Shown: positions 26,160 to 39,102, numbered from the stretch's first letter. The stretch is DNA of 64,000 bases from Caenorhabditis remanei (GCF_010183535.1 NC_071333.1:18164587-18228586); one strand, 5' to 3'. The notes: generated by a model from the letters alone, not told the origin. Numbers and translations are program-made.

Positions 26160-29100
26160 CTATGTGAAATGGTTGATCTCTATCTCGTTCTTATTCTGAT
26201 TCCTCTCCTCAAAAGCGTCCGCATGCAGCCATGGATGATCTTGACTCAGCACTCGTGATTGTGTGACTCGTCGCAACTCTTGTTCCCTGAATTATCTCAA
26301 CAATAAGAAATCAAAAAAAATTTCCCAGCCCGCTTACCTAAACCCAATCCACTGGGGTTTTCTACTTGAGTATCTGTACAGAAATAATGCAATCAACATC
26401 ATCCAAACAATGAGTGAGGCGAATGACCAGATCAATAGTAGATGCTCAACTCCCGACCATTTGCACTGTCTTTGGGACTAAAACACAGACTTTGGGAGAC
26501 GATCATTGAACATTGAAACAACTCACTGAAATGATTGTAGCGTTGAAGCATGCGGAAGTTTGTTTCTCCGAGACTATATCGCTATCGTTGATTGCTTTGT
26601 CATCGAATCTCCAGTCGGCGTTATTGTTCACGAATTTGTCATCTGAATTATTGAAATGTCACGTCGTATGCATATAAAACCTGTCTCTATTTTTAGAAAT
26701 CCCTTTTTAGAATAATAAGTTCAATTCCTTCCATAGACTCACATTTCTTCGCAGTGGGCACGCTATGGGTTACATTTCTGGTTGTTGATTTTGTTGAATT
26801 CGGAAGTGGTGTACTACTCTCAATAGATGCAGCTGCCGGTGTTGCATATGGAGTTGTTGGCGTCAACTTCTTTGTGGAAGCCGTGGTGGAATAAAATTTC
26901 AGGTTGACCGCAGGGACAGGTGTTGTTTGAGTCATTTCCACAAGTGCATTGTTTCCCTTTTTCTCCGATTTCTCAAACTTTTCGAGTTCCGCATCCTTGA
27001 AGGATTTGTGGGATCTGAGTTTTGATTTCGATCATGGATTTCGACATTGGCGGGAAAAAACACAAATAAAAACGTTTATGATCAATGACTGGTGTTTGGG
27101 GTGTTTGAGAACCACCGCGCATACCATCTTTGATACCAGGATTGCTTACCATCCTTAGTATTTTTAGTTGGTGAACAACATGATGTCTGGTGTTTGCTAA
27201 TCCGTTTGTTTTTTATCAACGACCATCAACAAAACTAAATTTGAACTAAATCATAACACTTTTGATTTCGATGAGGGGCCTTGTAAGTTAGGTACATATG
27301 ACTCCTAGGTAATTGCATATAACTATACCTATCTAAATTTCGGTACTGTGTAAATGTGAATATGTTCAGTCATTTATCACAATTTCGTACCAATAAGCTT
27401 ACTTGCTTGTCTTGGTGGTCGTTGTAACCATTATAGTTGAACTCGGAGTTGTTGACGAAAAAGCCAATGGAGATTGAGTTGTTTCCATCTCCGTTCCATT
27501 ACTATTTCCGTCCCTGAAAACAAAAACAGATTGGTAAAACCAGAGAACATAAATTAGAAAATGAATGTTCACTTATTCTGCACAAGCTTCATGAATTTTT
27601 CTGTTTGTTCAATTTTCAGCGGTTCCTTGTGCATCAACACTTTGTGCATTGGCTCTTTCTGCAGATGCATTTCTTTTTGCACGTTCACAATTGGCTCAGA
27701 ATTCAAATTACTTCCAAAGGTTATTGTTTCAATAAACTCCTCATGTGAGTCCTGAAAAGGAAAATCGTAAATAGCCTAGCGATCAAAACACTAGAAGCTC
27801 AAAAACGTACTATTGGAGGGCTGATGATTGGTTGGAAAGCGGAAGAATGGAGGATGCGGGCCCCTTCTACTCTATTGTTGTCCGGATGGGCATCGCTTGA
27901 GGATGATATTTTAGGAATCGGTTCTCGATAAGAAATCCCCATTAGGAAATGATCAGCGGCGTTAAGTGGAATGACATCATGAAGGGTTGGGTCCAAGAAC
28001 GTTTTCAAGTGGTACCCTGCAAAACAATGGGTTTTGGTTCTACATAATGTTTTACTCACTCTGATGAAGATTCCTGGTCTCGGTGTACTGATTTAGTTTT
28101 ATGGAAAGCCATGCTGAGCTGACTTTCAACTTGGAATCGTATGCACTGCTGGGAACACCTGAATGAGTGGGAAAATGAAAATAAGGTGCCTGGTGGTGAA
28201 CTGTTCACAGTACCGGTCAAAAATATATCATACTTTGCTATTTAAGTTGAAAATGACCATCTCTGGAAGAGTGTGATGCTAAAACTAACTGTCCCAGAAA
28301 ATATTTTTTATGGATCAAACAGACCAAAAACAGAACTCTATTTTGGTAGTTGGCAAATTATTTGTGCGGACGTTCCCTAGCAAGTTACATCTCGAAATAG
28401 TAATTTCTCCATCAAATCGACCCACTTCAGTGCAAAACAATGCGGTTTTTGAGATGTTCACTCAAAATTGCTATAACTTTGTAGGAAAAGCGCGTACAGA
28501 AAAGTTTATAACTACAAAAACTGAGCTCTACTTGTGATCTGTTTAATTCAATCAAAATCTACTTGATGAGACAATCAGTATTACCATGACACACTCTCAA
28601 ATTTGGGCATTTTCAACTGAAAAAGGCAAAATACGACATCATTTTGGCCGATACTGTATCTTTACTCTCAAACAGTACCTTGCATCGTTGTCATGCTGGA
28701 CTGTTCCAGCTGATTTCGTATTGCTCGATTTGTGATCTCCTCCTTTGTATATGCACACTTTGGAGGCTGAAACAACATAGCATTTTTTCCGTTACTTCTA
28801 CTTCCGAAACTCACAAAACCCCGTTCCTTGCATGGTGATCCATTATTACAAAACTCCAATGTACACTCTATTCGATATCTGAAATGCACGAAATATTTGA
28901 TGAGGATGTTTGAAACATCAGAATTAGTCAAAAAAGTAAACTTGTCATCCGTAAGAAATTTGAATATTCTGGCTCTCGCATATAATTTTGGCACATGATC
29001 ATTGTAGACGATATCGCCCATTAATTCGGAATCAATGACGCATCTGGAAAGGGATTACAGTAGTTAAAAAGGAGATTTTGGTTGGGAAGCAAGAAAAAAC

Positions 29101-30371
29101 TCACCCATTCTCATCAATAAGATGGATGATTTGTCCATTTTGAGAAAGTGCATTGCAATTGGTTAGGAATGTTTGGGTTTTTCCTGTAATAAAATGTTTT
29201 TGATGATTAGTAAACAGTTGTTAACGGTGATATTAAAAAAAAACTTCGCTAGTTAGTGCAAAAGTTTTTTGATCTTTTTTCCTTCCTTTTACTTGATTTA
29301 GCTACGAAAAATTTTTAAACTCTTTGTTCAGTTATCATTAATGTTGTGAACTTGTCAAAATTCTATTGTGTGCACCCTCACCTGGATTCGGTAACTTGCA
29401 ACTCCATTCATGCACAATTGCATCTCCAACTTCAAATTCTGTCATGCTACTCCATTGAGATGCCATTCTCACCAAATGTGTACAGTCTCTATAATGCAAA
29501 TTTATTTACTCCTACTGGGAACTAAAGTACATACGCAAAGCTTTGAGCAACATTCACAATCGGCAGAATTGTATTGTCTAGACATTCCACTAAAAACGTC
29601 CGATCACTGTTTGTCATGACCAATGGGTGGAAACCGATTTCCACGTAAGCTCTCAATATTCGAGATCCATTCTGACAAAATTTAAAATAAAGTTAATTAA
29701 CTATCTATTTGAGGACGGATTACCTTCAAAAATGACGAGTCTGCACATTTCAAAATATCCATTTGAAATGTGGCGTTCTTTTGAATGTTTGTTGAATAAT
29801 CATGATTACAAGCGGGTATAAATAATTTGTTATATACCTGAAAACCAAAAATGTAATTTTAAAGTTTTCACAGTATGTATGTCTTACTGATATCCTTCCT
29901 TGAAATGGAATGTTTGTGTTAAAATTGACAGTGATTACTTTGGATGAGCATGTGACTTGGGGTACTCCTGGAATTCAATTTTTTCTAATTTCTAGTAGTT
30001 TTGAGTGTTCGTGATTCTGTTCCTACTTTCTTTTTATACAAGTGTTCCTGAACGGAACAACTTGACATCAAAAATATTTGAGAGCGTCACAGTTTTTAGC
30101 ATGAACGGATCAGAGAACACAAAAAACTTGGTTATATGAACCTATGGTATTAAGTTTCAAAACGAAACCAACGGAAATTGACTTTGGGAGATCAAACTTT
30201 ATCTAAGATCCTTAAAATCAAGTTTCAGATTTGTGGGGGTCTAAAAACGTCTAAAAACGAAAATTATAAATCCAACTCACCCATGACGTGTGCATTATCG
30301 AAATCGGTTGATATAACAAGAACGACACAGTGAAATACAAATCCTATGACTTTTATTGTTGAATATTGCAT
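26160..30371 (-). CDS. ZP-domain (cuticlin-like) single-pass membrane protein
   Basis: Seventeen phase-consistent exons: 30371-30281, 29967-29888, 29837-29724, 29671-29535, 29488-29382, 29183-29105, 29043-28942, 28878-28815, 28766-28679, 28158-28060, 28016-27811, 27751-27573, 27513-27403, 27014-26743, 26642-26527, 26477-26338 and 26286-26160; about 703 residues. The signal peptide is followed at once by a zona pellucida domain (about 31-262), recognisable by VTCSSKVITVNFNTNIPFQG near its start and YRIECTLEFC and PPKC near its end. A possible basic cleavage site RAIR lies just after it. A Thr/Ser/Pro-rich stalk follows, then a transmembrane helix at about 628-649 (LLLIWSFASLIVWMMLIALF) and a 54-residue tail. 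ZP proteins of this type build cuticle and apical matrix in nematodes. The specific cut/cutl/noah name cannot be assigned. The 28159-28678 intron carries a palindromic element. Confidence 0.85.
28206..28657. repeat. Palindromic element, family P copy in ZP-gene intron
   Basis: Left arm ACAGTACCGGTCAAAAATAT and right arm ATTTTGGCCGATACTGT, with conserved inner words (TTTTGGTAGTTGGCAAATT, AACTACAAAAACTGAGCTC), fold back over 452 bp. It fills most of the 520-bp intron between ZP-gene exons 9 and 10. Confidence 0.85.
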
Positions 30372-32264
30372 GCTGCAAAACAAAATTTGAAAGAATAAAT
30401 AAGAAGAAATAGGAAGAAAAGAAAAATGATGGCAAGCTGGAGAAAGTTCAAAATATTCTTCAATTTCAATAGAGAAAGTCCATTCGAACCAATTCAACGG
30501 AACGAAAAACGGATTGCAAAAGCCAACTACCGATTCCTTTATGTCTGTCTGTTTTCCATGTCTATCTCGATCGTCATTCCCATTCCCTTCTTCCATTTTT
30601 TCTTAAGGAAAAAGAAAAAAGGCAAGGAAAACAACAAGTGGGACTTAATAACACGCACATCGCTTTTTTCCAAGACGACAGTACTTATGACATTCCATGA
30701 GAGGACCTCAGCGCAGACAAAGGCAGATTTCTTGCAGAAACACACCCGATGACTCGTAAGCAATTTATCGACAATTGAACAAGTACTTGTTAGAAAATTA
30801 TTATTTTTAGTTGTCATGTTATTGCGTTTTGTAGTTTTGAGTAATAGGTATAGTGCTCTCTTAGATTTCAAAGGTGTTTGGTTCTGCCGTTCCGTAAGGA
30901 TAATTATGTTTGGAGAAAGTCGCTTACAAGAAGTACCTAGATGATACCCTAGATGATTGATCATTGGAAAGTACACAAGGAAAATTAAGGCGAAATGTTC
31001 CTAGAGAAAAGAATTCAGAAGTTTTGGCTTTAGAAAACGTGGAATATGGTATTACGCAACTGGAATGGAATATAAGCTTTGAAATGAACGGCAATATATA
31101 AAGAGAGATCTATTACCCAACCCGTTCTGAACAAAATGAGTTTCAAATCATTTAACGGTGTCGGTTAAATAGGCAAATAGTACGAACGGCAATTTACTTT
31201 ACGCTCGCTTAAGAAACAAATCGAATCGGATACCGACGGTCTTTACCGCACTGTATTCGGATTGAGTGACATGTATACGAATCGAATGATTGCTCAATTA
31301 TAGCCACAATACTCCTTTCCCCTCTACCATATAAGCCTTAATTGCTTCCTTCTTTGACATGAATCATGGTTACGACTAGTCTTCCGCAATATAGCCAATG
31401 TTGCCAAATGGAGAAATGAGAGAAAATCGTGACTGTCAGCTCGTCTGGAGGAAAACGTTTAAATTATAAGGTCGGTGAAGCTTGCGGTCGACCCGCATTT
31501 TTTCAACCGGAAAATAGCGGAAGATTTCGGGAAGATGGCTTTGAAAATTGCGGGAAAGGACAAGAAGAGGAGAAAGGAAATTTTTCGTTAAAAAAAAGAA
31601 ATGTACAATATTGAAGGGAACGTTCGATAGTTTTCAGAAGTAGAACTGTTATATAACAGAATGTACTGAATTACGAAAGAAGGTTTGTTCATGTAGTTAA
31701 ATATAATGATGTTCAAAAATTCATTCCAGAAATATAAAAGTAGAATAAAACAATGCTATTATCGGTTTACGAACCATTTCCTTAAGGCGTTAATGTTGCA
31801 TGGAAAATAAAAATCGTAATTTGTAATGGTTTAAAATATTTTTACTACGGTTCTTCATGCTTTCAACTACGAGACCGAATTCCATGCGCATTTAACACCC
31901 CCGGCAAGGGTTCGTGAACCGATAATACTTGAAATTTGAATATAAAATGATAGATTTGTTATTGGTAAAAACAATGCGCTCCATTATTATGTAGCCAGTG
32001 GCTTCACTATCACTAGAGTAATAAACAAATATAGAACAATTGAAAAAATCTAGGGTAAAGATCTGAAATAAGATAATGCTGGATTACTTGGTTTTTTTTA
32101 AAATCAGACTCATTACATTATTTATCAAAAATGATATACATTTTGAACTGATAACCGTTTGGTAATCACACTTTTTGAAAAAGAAGCGATAATTATTAAA
32201 AGGGATAGAGTTCCATTTATTTACAGTGCTTTCGCAATTCTAGACACCATCGACAAACTGTAAA

Positions 32265-32325
32265 TTCCTTCTCTGTTTGTGTTTTTTTCCAACCTGGCAA
32301 CAGGAGGGGACCTCATTAGGTGGAT
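32265..32325 (+). repeat. Short fragment of the SINE-like repeat
   Basis: TTTGTGTTTTTTTCCAACCT and GGGGACCTCATTAGGTGGATG match the region 5' of the tRNA-like core in the two longer copies. The rest is missing, so it is a truncated third copy. Confidence 0.55.
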
Positions 32326-33010
32326 GTTGAATATCAATCAATTTCTTTATATCTCTTTGAAATATTTTGTATCTGTAACAACCCGCGTTTTTTCATGAAA
32401 CACACAGATGTTATTCCAAAAAGCGCCGGGATATCATATTTTTGTAAATCGACACACACTGTGACGTTTCCAATCAAGACCCGTCGGTGTTTGGTATGTT
32501 TGTGCATGTTGTGTTGTTTTTGTGGAGTACTCGTTTTCCAATGGTTCTTTCTTAGTTTTCCTCTTCTTCCACCAAATTTTGTTGACTTCCGACTCTGAAA
32601 TTGTTTTATTTTGAAGAGAAGATATCTTCTGGCGTCTTGCAGACCGAGAAATGTTTTTGGGCGGAGAATCGCATTCCTCCTTTTTTTCTCTAGCTCTCAC
32701 TCTTGCTCTAGCGAGCTTGTCGGCCAAGCAGAACCTTTCCTAGCCTTGTCCAAATGTGTACACTACGAGCAGCCCGGCGCTCAGTTGCTTTCATGCTTTT
32801 CCCCAGAGGGGCGATGGAACATGCTCTGTGAAAAGTCGCTTAAAAATGCATTTGAAAACGTCTTTTTAAGATAGTGTAACGGCTTTTGTTTTAGGAAAGT
32901 GAGACCTTTTTCTCGTTTTTATCGATACGCTCATTGCTTTAAATTTCCTTTCAAAATTTCCCCAGATAACTCAAATGTATTCTTTTTGGTTTCTTTTATT
33001 CTGTATTTTT

Positions 33011-33340
33011 TCTAACAAGGGAAGTCTTCGGAGACGCGGTTTTCAAACAGGCTCAAGTGTGGTCATAGGTACTATCGACGACTCCAATCCCCTTCTGCAG
33101 TGAAAACTGGCTAAATGTTATTGCGAGCCGAGTTTTGCGAGTATGGTCAAGCTTTTTCACATGGCAGTCGAAATTGACGCAAAATAATTTTCCTTTTTCT
33201 AAACAATAAGAGAAGTTAGAGAGCTCATAACGTTGCTCGCATAGACATTCACCGGGTTTTGACTGCAGAAATGGATTCTACGTAGTCGAAGATACCTATG
33301 ACCAAATTTATAGATTGTTTGAAAGCCGCGTCTTGGTAGA
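33011..33340. repeat. Inverted-repeat element with TCTAACAAGGGAAGT-type ends
   Basis: It starts TCTAACAAGGGAAGTCTTCG and ends with the approximate reverse complement (..CGCGTCTTGGTAGA). The arms CAAACAGGCTCA..GGTCATAGGTA and CCTATGACCAAATTTA..GTTTGAAA also pair roughly. Related sequence occurs at 44965 and at 60981-61003. Confidence 0.65.
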
Positions 33341-34177
33341 ATATTTACTTGGTAAAATGAGTGAATTATATGACACAAATATATTTTTTATTTTGTAGTA
33401 CATATTTGCTTCCAGGTCGACCGACAACGTCTTTTTTCGAAGGTTCACATCTGAAAATAGACTGAAAATTCTTACTTTCAATGTCCCTCTTGCTGAAAAA
33501 CATCTAGAAAAGCGCTTGGCGCACAACGCGATTTTTCAATTTTTGCACTGAGGTTTTAGACTTTTTTGATGAAAACGTGATTTTTGGATAATTTTCGGAA
33601 ATCCATTCTCTGTTTTTGCTAAATGGGATCACTGGCTACATTTTAAGTACAAAACCCAAAACCCTCGATGGTTATTCGCTGATTTGAAAGAACTAAAATA
33701 TCATTTTAACAAAAATAAAAATATATATTGCATTTGACTACTTCTCGATTAGTTTTGCTCGCAAATGTGCTTATTCCAATTTCTATTTTTCCAATTTCTA
33801 CTGTAAACGAACTACTTGGTGAACAAAAATCGCAAAACAAATTCAAGACTCACGTCCTTTTTTGAGTTTGGCTTTTGTTAGTTATATCTGTCTCTTAAAC
33901 TATACGGTAATGGGGTTTTCAGGCATCGTTTTGTGCCAGGAGACATTTTCTCATAGATAGAAGTCTATTAATGACCAATTCAACCATTTCCATGATTTTC
34001 TTCCTAAATCATGTTTTTTCAAGAGTTTCTGTTTTAGTATTAGCGCCTTTCTAGTGCGCGGTGCCGAGAAACACGTCACTTACGTTGAAGGCGTATAATG
34101 GGACGTTGTTATTGTCTCACCATTTGACCTTCCACCGTTTGTCATACGCCCGCCAACTCTCACCCCACCCGGTACCA

Positions 34178-34186
34178 GTGTATAAG
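34178..34186 (+). promoter_or_regulatory. TATA-like box of the acidic-tail gene
   Basis: TGTATAAGG sits in a relatively GC-rich stretch, followed after about 30 bp by a pyrimidine-rich region and a consensus donor at 34285. This looks like a core promoter plus short 5'-UTR exon for the gene at 34765. It is inferred only from spacing. Confidence 0.3.
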
Positions 34187-34750
34187 GCCGAGCGTAACGT
34201 AGCCTCATTACATTCATTCAGTCCACCTTGTTTTCTTTTCTTTTTTTTATTCTCGCTTTCCTATTCCCCAGCGCTTATCAATCTGTGAGTATAGCTCATA
34301 GTCGAATAAATCCTGAATAGCGTTTACTTTTTTATAGTCGATGTTCTGAATCCCATTGAATCGTTAGACTCAAGAAATAGACCCATTTTCGAATTGTCTT
34401 ATTTTCGTGAAAAATTTGCATACGTATTCAAAGTAGCGATCCCCTCTATTTTTTGCCCACAGCGCCTCGGCCACATGTTTTTGCCAGCTGAGGTCTCGTT
34501 TTCTCTGCGTCTCCCCTTTTCCATACATCTCTACTCGCACTGTCTCTCCCCTTCTCCCGTGGTCTCTCGCTGCGGCAAATAACGAACGGGCCCATTTCAT
34601 CGATTTTGGTTCTAGAACCTTCCGTTCTGGTCCATTCTTCCAAATTATTTAGTCTTTTTCGTTCTTATACGAGTTGTCATGGTATAACAGGTTCATTCGT
34701 CGTCGTTTTCGTTAAAATTCGCTTCAATCTGTTTTTTATAATCACGATTC

Positions 34751-34759
34751 TGTTTTCAG
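34751..34759 (+). other. 3' splice acceptor just before the ATG of the acidic-tail gene
   Basis: TGTTTTCAG precedes the ATG at 34765 by 5 nt. It can serve either trans-splicing of a spliced leader or the end of a 5'-UTR intron. A strong donor (GTGAGT, 34285-34290) lies downstream of a TATA-like TGTATAAGG at 34178, which would give a 475-bp 5'-UTR intron. Confidence 0.45.
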
Positions 34760-34764
34760 ACGAT

Positions 34765-35653
34765 ATGGCTCAAGTTGCTGCTCAAGCCGCTGATATCGCC
34801 GAAGTCGCCGAAGTGGCTCCATTAATGAAAGTTCTCACTCACTATACTCAATGTAACACAGAGGAAGTGGTTCACCAACACCGAATTCAGAGAATGTGGT
34901 ATGCTCTCAAAGAGGTTCTGGACGAGAAAAGTAAGTTAAAAATTATAGTTACAGAGTTTGATATTGATTTTTTTTTCTAGATACCGAGACCGTTATCATG
35001 ATCAATAACGAATCGGATCGTCCAGACATCGAAGACCTTCTCGCCGAAACTTCGGAAGACTTTGTAGACAAGGACATCAAAATTGTTCATTTCGACTCGA
35101 TTCTCGAGGATGTCAACAAGCAGTTGAAAGGATTCTACTTGGCATTTGAGTTCCCTGCAAAGATCTCTCTCCTCGGAAAACTATTGGCCACCGCATTTGA
35201 GAAGAGCACTGCGATCAACTCCACCGTGCAGTTCGGTTTCATTTGCACCAACAGAGAGAAAATGAACTATCTCAAAGCTCTTGGAATGGAACAGGCTAAA
35301 TACGGAAACGAGATCAGCAACTTCATGAGGTACTTGATTACACTTTTCTCAGAATGAAAAATCAATAATACTATTTCAGACCGGAGAAACTTCAAGCAAT
35401 CGAAGATTACGAGAAGCTTCGAGAGGAAATGAAGGCTCGCTTCAAACCGGACTACATGACAGTTGAGGACATCAAGAACATCAAGCCGAACGCCAATGGA
35501 CACTACGTTTATCCAGAAAAGATGATCACTGGGCCAACCGAGTCTGACTATGAGGATGATGACTACTTTGATGAGAGAGAGTCTTGTGAGGGAGACTACA
35601 ACTACTCCGATATGGAAGCGTGCTGGGATGACGATTACGAGGAGGAATACTAA
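34765..35653 (+). CDS. Protein of unknown function with acidic C-terminus, 262 aa
   Basis: Three exons: 34765-34930, 34981-35329 and 35380-35653 (TAA), all in phase. A TGTTTTCAG acceptor ends 5 bases before the ATG, so the 5' end is either trans-spliced or follows a 5'-UTR intron. The first 20 residues are Ala/Glu-rich and a mixed alpha-helical region follows. Residues about 90-180 include KGFYLAFEFPAKISLLGKLL. The last 40 residues are strongly acidic with several Tyr (for example ESDYEDDDYFDERE). There is no signal peptide or membrane segment, so it is probably cytosolic or nuclear. I do not recognise a family. An AATAAA lies 90 bp after the stop. Confidence 0.85.
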
Positions 35654-35742
35654 ATTGTATTCTAACTTTTGGTTTTGGTAACCTTGTTTTATTTTTTCAA
35701 CTCGGTCTACATTTGAGTATCACATTCGGTGATTGCATTGAA

Positions 35743-35748
35743 AATAAA
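35743..35748 (+). terminator. Poly(A) signal of the acidic-tail gene
   Basis: AATAAA lies 90 bp after the stop codon at 35653 and is followed by a T-rich stretch. Confidence 0.6.
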
Positions 35749-36083
35749 TTATTTGTGCTGTATTCTCAGTTTTTTTAAAATATATTCACCCAACACAAAC
35801 GGATGTAGTTTAGAACAGCAGAGTTGAGCTTCCAGAACATTCTGAAAAGTGTTTCTTCTTTCTGAAAGAAATTCAATCCAAATACATGAATAACAAGGAA
35901 TTCTAATTTATTAGAAACTTTTTCAACTAGATTGGATAAATGAACGACGTTGCATTGTGTTCACGAAAAGAAACGCTAAAAATGACAGAGTAAAATTGTG
36001 AGGTAAGAGGATTGTGAGACAACGGAGAGAGGGAGAGGCAGATTCAAAGGAGACCGTGCAGAAGAGAACAGTGTGGGGAACAT

Positions 36084-36593
36084 TTATGGGAATTGTTCGG
36101 AGGGAATGGGATTTTGGTTGAATTCCATGTAGGAGACAAGATCCGTCGGGATGTTGCAAGCGTCTCGGCGGCACAAGCATCGAAGACTCACTTGGGATGG
36201 ACGGGTCGGCCCTCCGAAAGCCAAAGCCTGAAAACAAAATTGGTATGGTTCAGAATAATCTGATGTAGTTTTCCTCACCTCTTGGAGACAAACATTGAGT
36301 ATGGCGTATTTTGAGGAGGCGGTTTCGAAGATGGCATTCACATGAGTGTAGTCGTCGGATTCCTCTTCAACTCCGAACGGGTGCAAGACCTTGTAATTCT
36401 TGTTGACTGCCATGACGCTGCAATAGCGGTAGATCGGTTCCGAAAGACGGTGACCCGAGCTTTCGTTCTTGAAATCCACTGGCTCCCAGCAGCGATGGAG
36501 GCGATCGTGCTGTTGGAGAGCGTCGGTCTGAGTGTTGATCTCCGAAAGACCGACGGCAACAAGTGCGCAGACGATGGCGACGGTTTTCAACAT
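36084..36593 (-). CDS. Small secreted protein with Ly6/uPAR-like Cys pattern, 152 aa
   Basis: Two exons: 36593-36279 and 36227-36084, phase 0 at the single 51-bp intron. Residues 1-17 are a clear signal peptide (MLKTVAIVCALVAVGLS). The mature part contains Cys near positions 35, 58 and 102 and ends with a cluster CLCRRDACN. The C-x-C..D-x-C-N ending resembles the end of Ly6/uPAR three-finger domains (CC..D.CN), seen in many nematode secreted or GPI-linked proteins. No GPI-type hydrophobic tail is present, so it would be a soluble secreted form. Family assignment is tentative; a different nematode Cys-rich family is possible. It is convergent with the gene ending at 35653. Confidence 0.8.
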   Translation of the reverse strand: MLKTVAIVCALVAVGLSEINTQTDALQQHDRLHRCWEPVDFKNESSGHRLSEPIYRYCSVMAVNKNYKVLHPFGVEEESDDYTHVNAIFETASSKYAILNVCLQEVRKTTSDYSEPYQFCFQALAFGGPTRPSQVSLRCLCRRDACNIPTDLVSYMEFNQNPIPSEQFP

Positions 36594-37686
36594 CTGAAAT
36601 CATTGAAATTAATAATAATAGCAATTCGAAAATCCCAAAAAAATAGGAAGAGAAACTGAAAAACGAGAAGAAGCTGACGAACTGAGAAACAAACGTTCTG
36701 ACAGCAAATTTTATAAGCGAAGAAAGTTGGGCGGAGTGTAAAGTTGTAGTAGAAAGAAACATAGTGGCGGGGAGTAAGGAGCAGGGAGCGGGCCCCCGGC
36801 TCTTACTCTCCAAAGAAAATGCAACATTTCTGACAAATTGGATTTGGGGACGGATGTGACATTGCCCGAGGCTCTTGTAAATGCAACAAAAACGACAACA
36901 TGTGTCAATCTTCGTGATTGCTGATTGAGGTCAAAGGTTCCTTCTTTTTCGACGAACCACTGATCAAAAGTGGAGAAAATTGTGTTTCGGCAAATGCATG
37001 GATATGGAGATCGATATTAGAAGTGTCACAAATTGAATGTAGTTCTTCAAGGGAAGATGCGAAAAAAGAAAGCACTTAGTGAACAATCATGTTTCTATTT
37101 ATAGATCAATATGGAATCTGAGATAACCTTGGATATGTATTAAACATAGAAATAAAATTTTGACAAATCGTGAGTAACTCTCTAGTGAGAAACACCTGTC
37201 AACTATAAAAATAAAAATCTGAATTCTTACTCTGTGCAAAAACAATCCCAAAAAAAGTCTCAAAAATGAATATTTTCTACTGAAAAAGAGATATAAGATT
37301 TATGCTTTTTGTCTTGCTTATGATGAAATGCCAAGGAAGTACATTTGATTTTCGTTAAACAGTAATTGTCCAGATATCGGAAACAAATTGATCGCGGGAG
37401 AATGAAAAAGACATATTCTGAATTCGACAATGTCACTTGCAAACCAACCATAACGCTCTAAAGCTAAAATGAATTCGACTCATAAGTTTTCAAAAAAACG
37501 GTATCTAGTTTTTTCAAACTAAAAAAAGGTTGAAATAAGAATTAAAAGTTTTCAGGCACAGCGCCGACTTAAATTATCATGTTTCCAGCATATGAGAAGA
37601 ACAATAAGTTTTTCCCGCAATGTTTCAGACGCTGCTACAAGTATGGAAGTGATGTAGTCATAGCAAGGAAAATGTACGGGAATACC

Positions 37687-37967
37687 ATAGTTGTAAAGAC
37701 CCAGGGCTTGCAAAAACGGTCTTGATTGAATAACTTTTTCAGAAAAATCATAAACGATCGAATGATAGCTCAAGTGATAACTATTTCGAACTGTCATTTA
37801 CGAAATATATAACCAGTGTGATCATCAAAGTTGAGCGTCAAGGCTCTGCCGGGCACTCAAAGTAGATTAGCTATTATTTGAGTTCTCATTTGACCATTTT
37901 TGATATTTCTGAAAACTATTATTCAATCAAAAACTGTTTTTACAAGACCCGGGCTTTCACAACTATG
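37687..37967. repeat. Inverted repeat near 37.8 kb
   Basis: CATAGTTGTAAAGACCCAGG..CTTGATTGAATAACT on the left is matched by the reverse complement of ..TTATTCAATCAAAAACTG and AAGACCCGGGCTTTCACAACTATG on the right. The arms are about 100 bp with a loop near 37.83 kb. Non-coding. Confidence 0.65.
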
Positions 37968-39102
37968 AATAATGCACCTATTTTAAAATGTGGAGATATT
38001 TTTGTATATATTACATGTAATTTTGCGGGTTTTTTTTTCTCAAAACACCTTCATGATGTTTGAGGTAACCCGTGTAGAACAGGTGAAGAATGAAATAATT
38101 CAGTTTCGTTTATGCATTTCTACGAATACAATGCGTATACCGCAGCCTATTAAAAACAGTCTCCCATGACGTTGCTCAACATTTTAAGGTCTGAATGAAA
38201 TCGGGTCTTTAGCCGTTTGACTTCGAATTCCCATGTCTTTTCTGAACATTTTTTCAAAACTATATTAAATAGAATGAAATATTCAGCACCTTGAACATTG
38301 ATATTCATTTTATAACTTCTTTTTCATTTTCAATGTTTCCTAGTGTTGGATTTCCCGAGGGCTCAAGTTTTTTAAGTTTTGAACAGCAGTGTAATGCAAG
38401 TTGTTTCACTGACCAACTCTGCAAACGTCTCCTTTGAGACCAACTTTTCTTTTTACATGCCATTCTCTTCTTTTCTTCATGACTCACATCCTGCAGAACT
38501 CACAGAGCAGTCGTTCTCTGGGGCAGAGTGGCAGTTCTAAAAATAAACAAAATGCGCGCTTGGGACCAACGGCCATCTTAACTTTGTTTGAGAGAATGAA
38601 AGCTTTCAGGCTGATAATAAATTCAATTGAGCTGAGTTGCTCTACTGAATTATTTATTCTGCACGCAACATATTTGATGGCAAGAAGAAGAAAAAAGAGA
38701 AAAAAGGCAATGTGCAAAAGTGGAAAAGTATCGAACAAACACGGATGTTTTGCTGAATTCAGAAACTAAATATGTCTAAAAAAGTTATGGGAAATGGAAC
38801 AAAACGTGTTGAATGAAATGAAAAACCGCGAAATCGGAAGTCTTGTAACTGATAACGAACGCAAATGCAAAACTAACTAGCAAGCAGTTTTTACAAAACA
38901 CTGTGTCTTCCAAGAACTTGATTTCCCGAAATAGGCATTATTAGAAGTGTCATATCTCAAAACTATTATGAATCCAAATCGACAAATAAAATAACAAATT
39001 TTATTGGTACATATGTTCTGACAAGGATTTGTACATCTCTTCTCTGAAAAGGCTTTGTTCTAATATAGAATGATTCTGAAAAAGTTTAGTTGTGAAAAAT
39101 AT

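Larger units (their letters stand above)
30372..34177. other. Intergenic, between divergent ZP and acidic-tail genes
   Basis: 3.8 kb. Contains the SINE fragment at 32265 and the inverted-repeat element at 33011. The open frames at 30426-30752 and 32434-32874 lack splice or composition support. Probably promoters of both flanking genes at the ends. Confidence 0.5.

Noticed and set aside
30426..30752. 108-residue open frame on the + strand
   Set aside because: Overlaps the 5' flank of the ZP gene, with no splice context, no recognisable domain and biased Lys/Phe content typical of AT-rich DNA.
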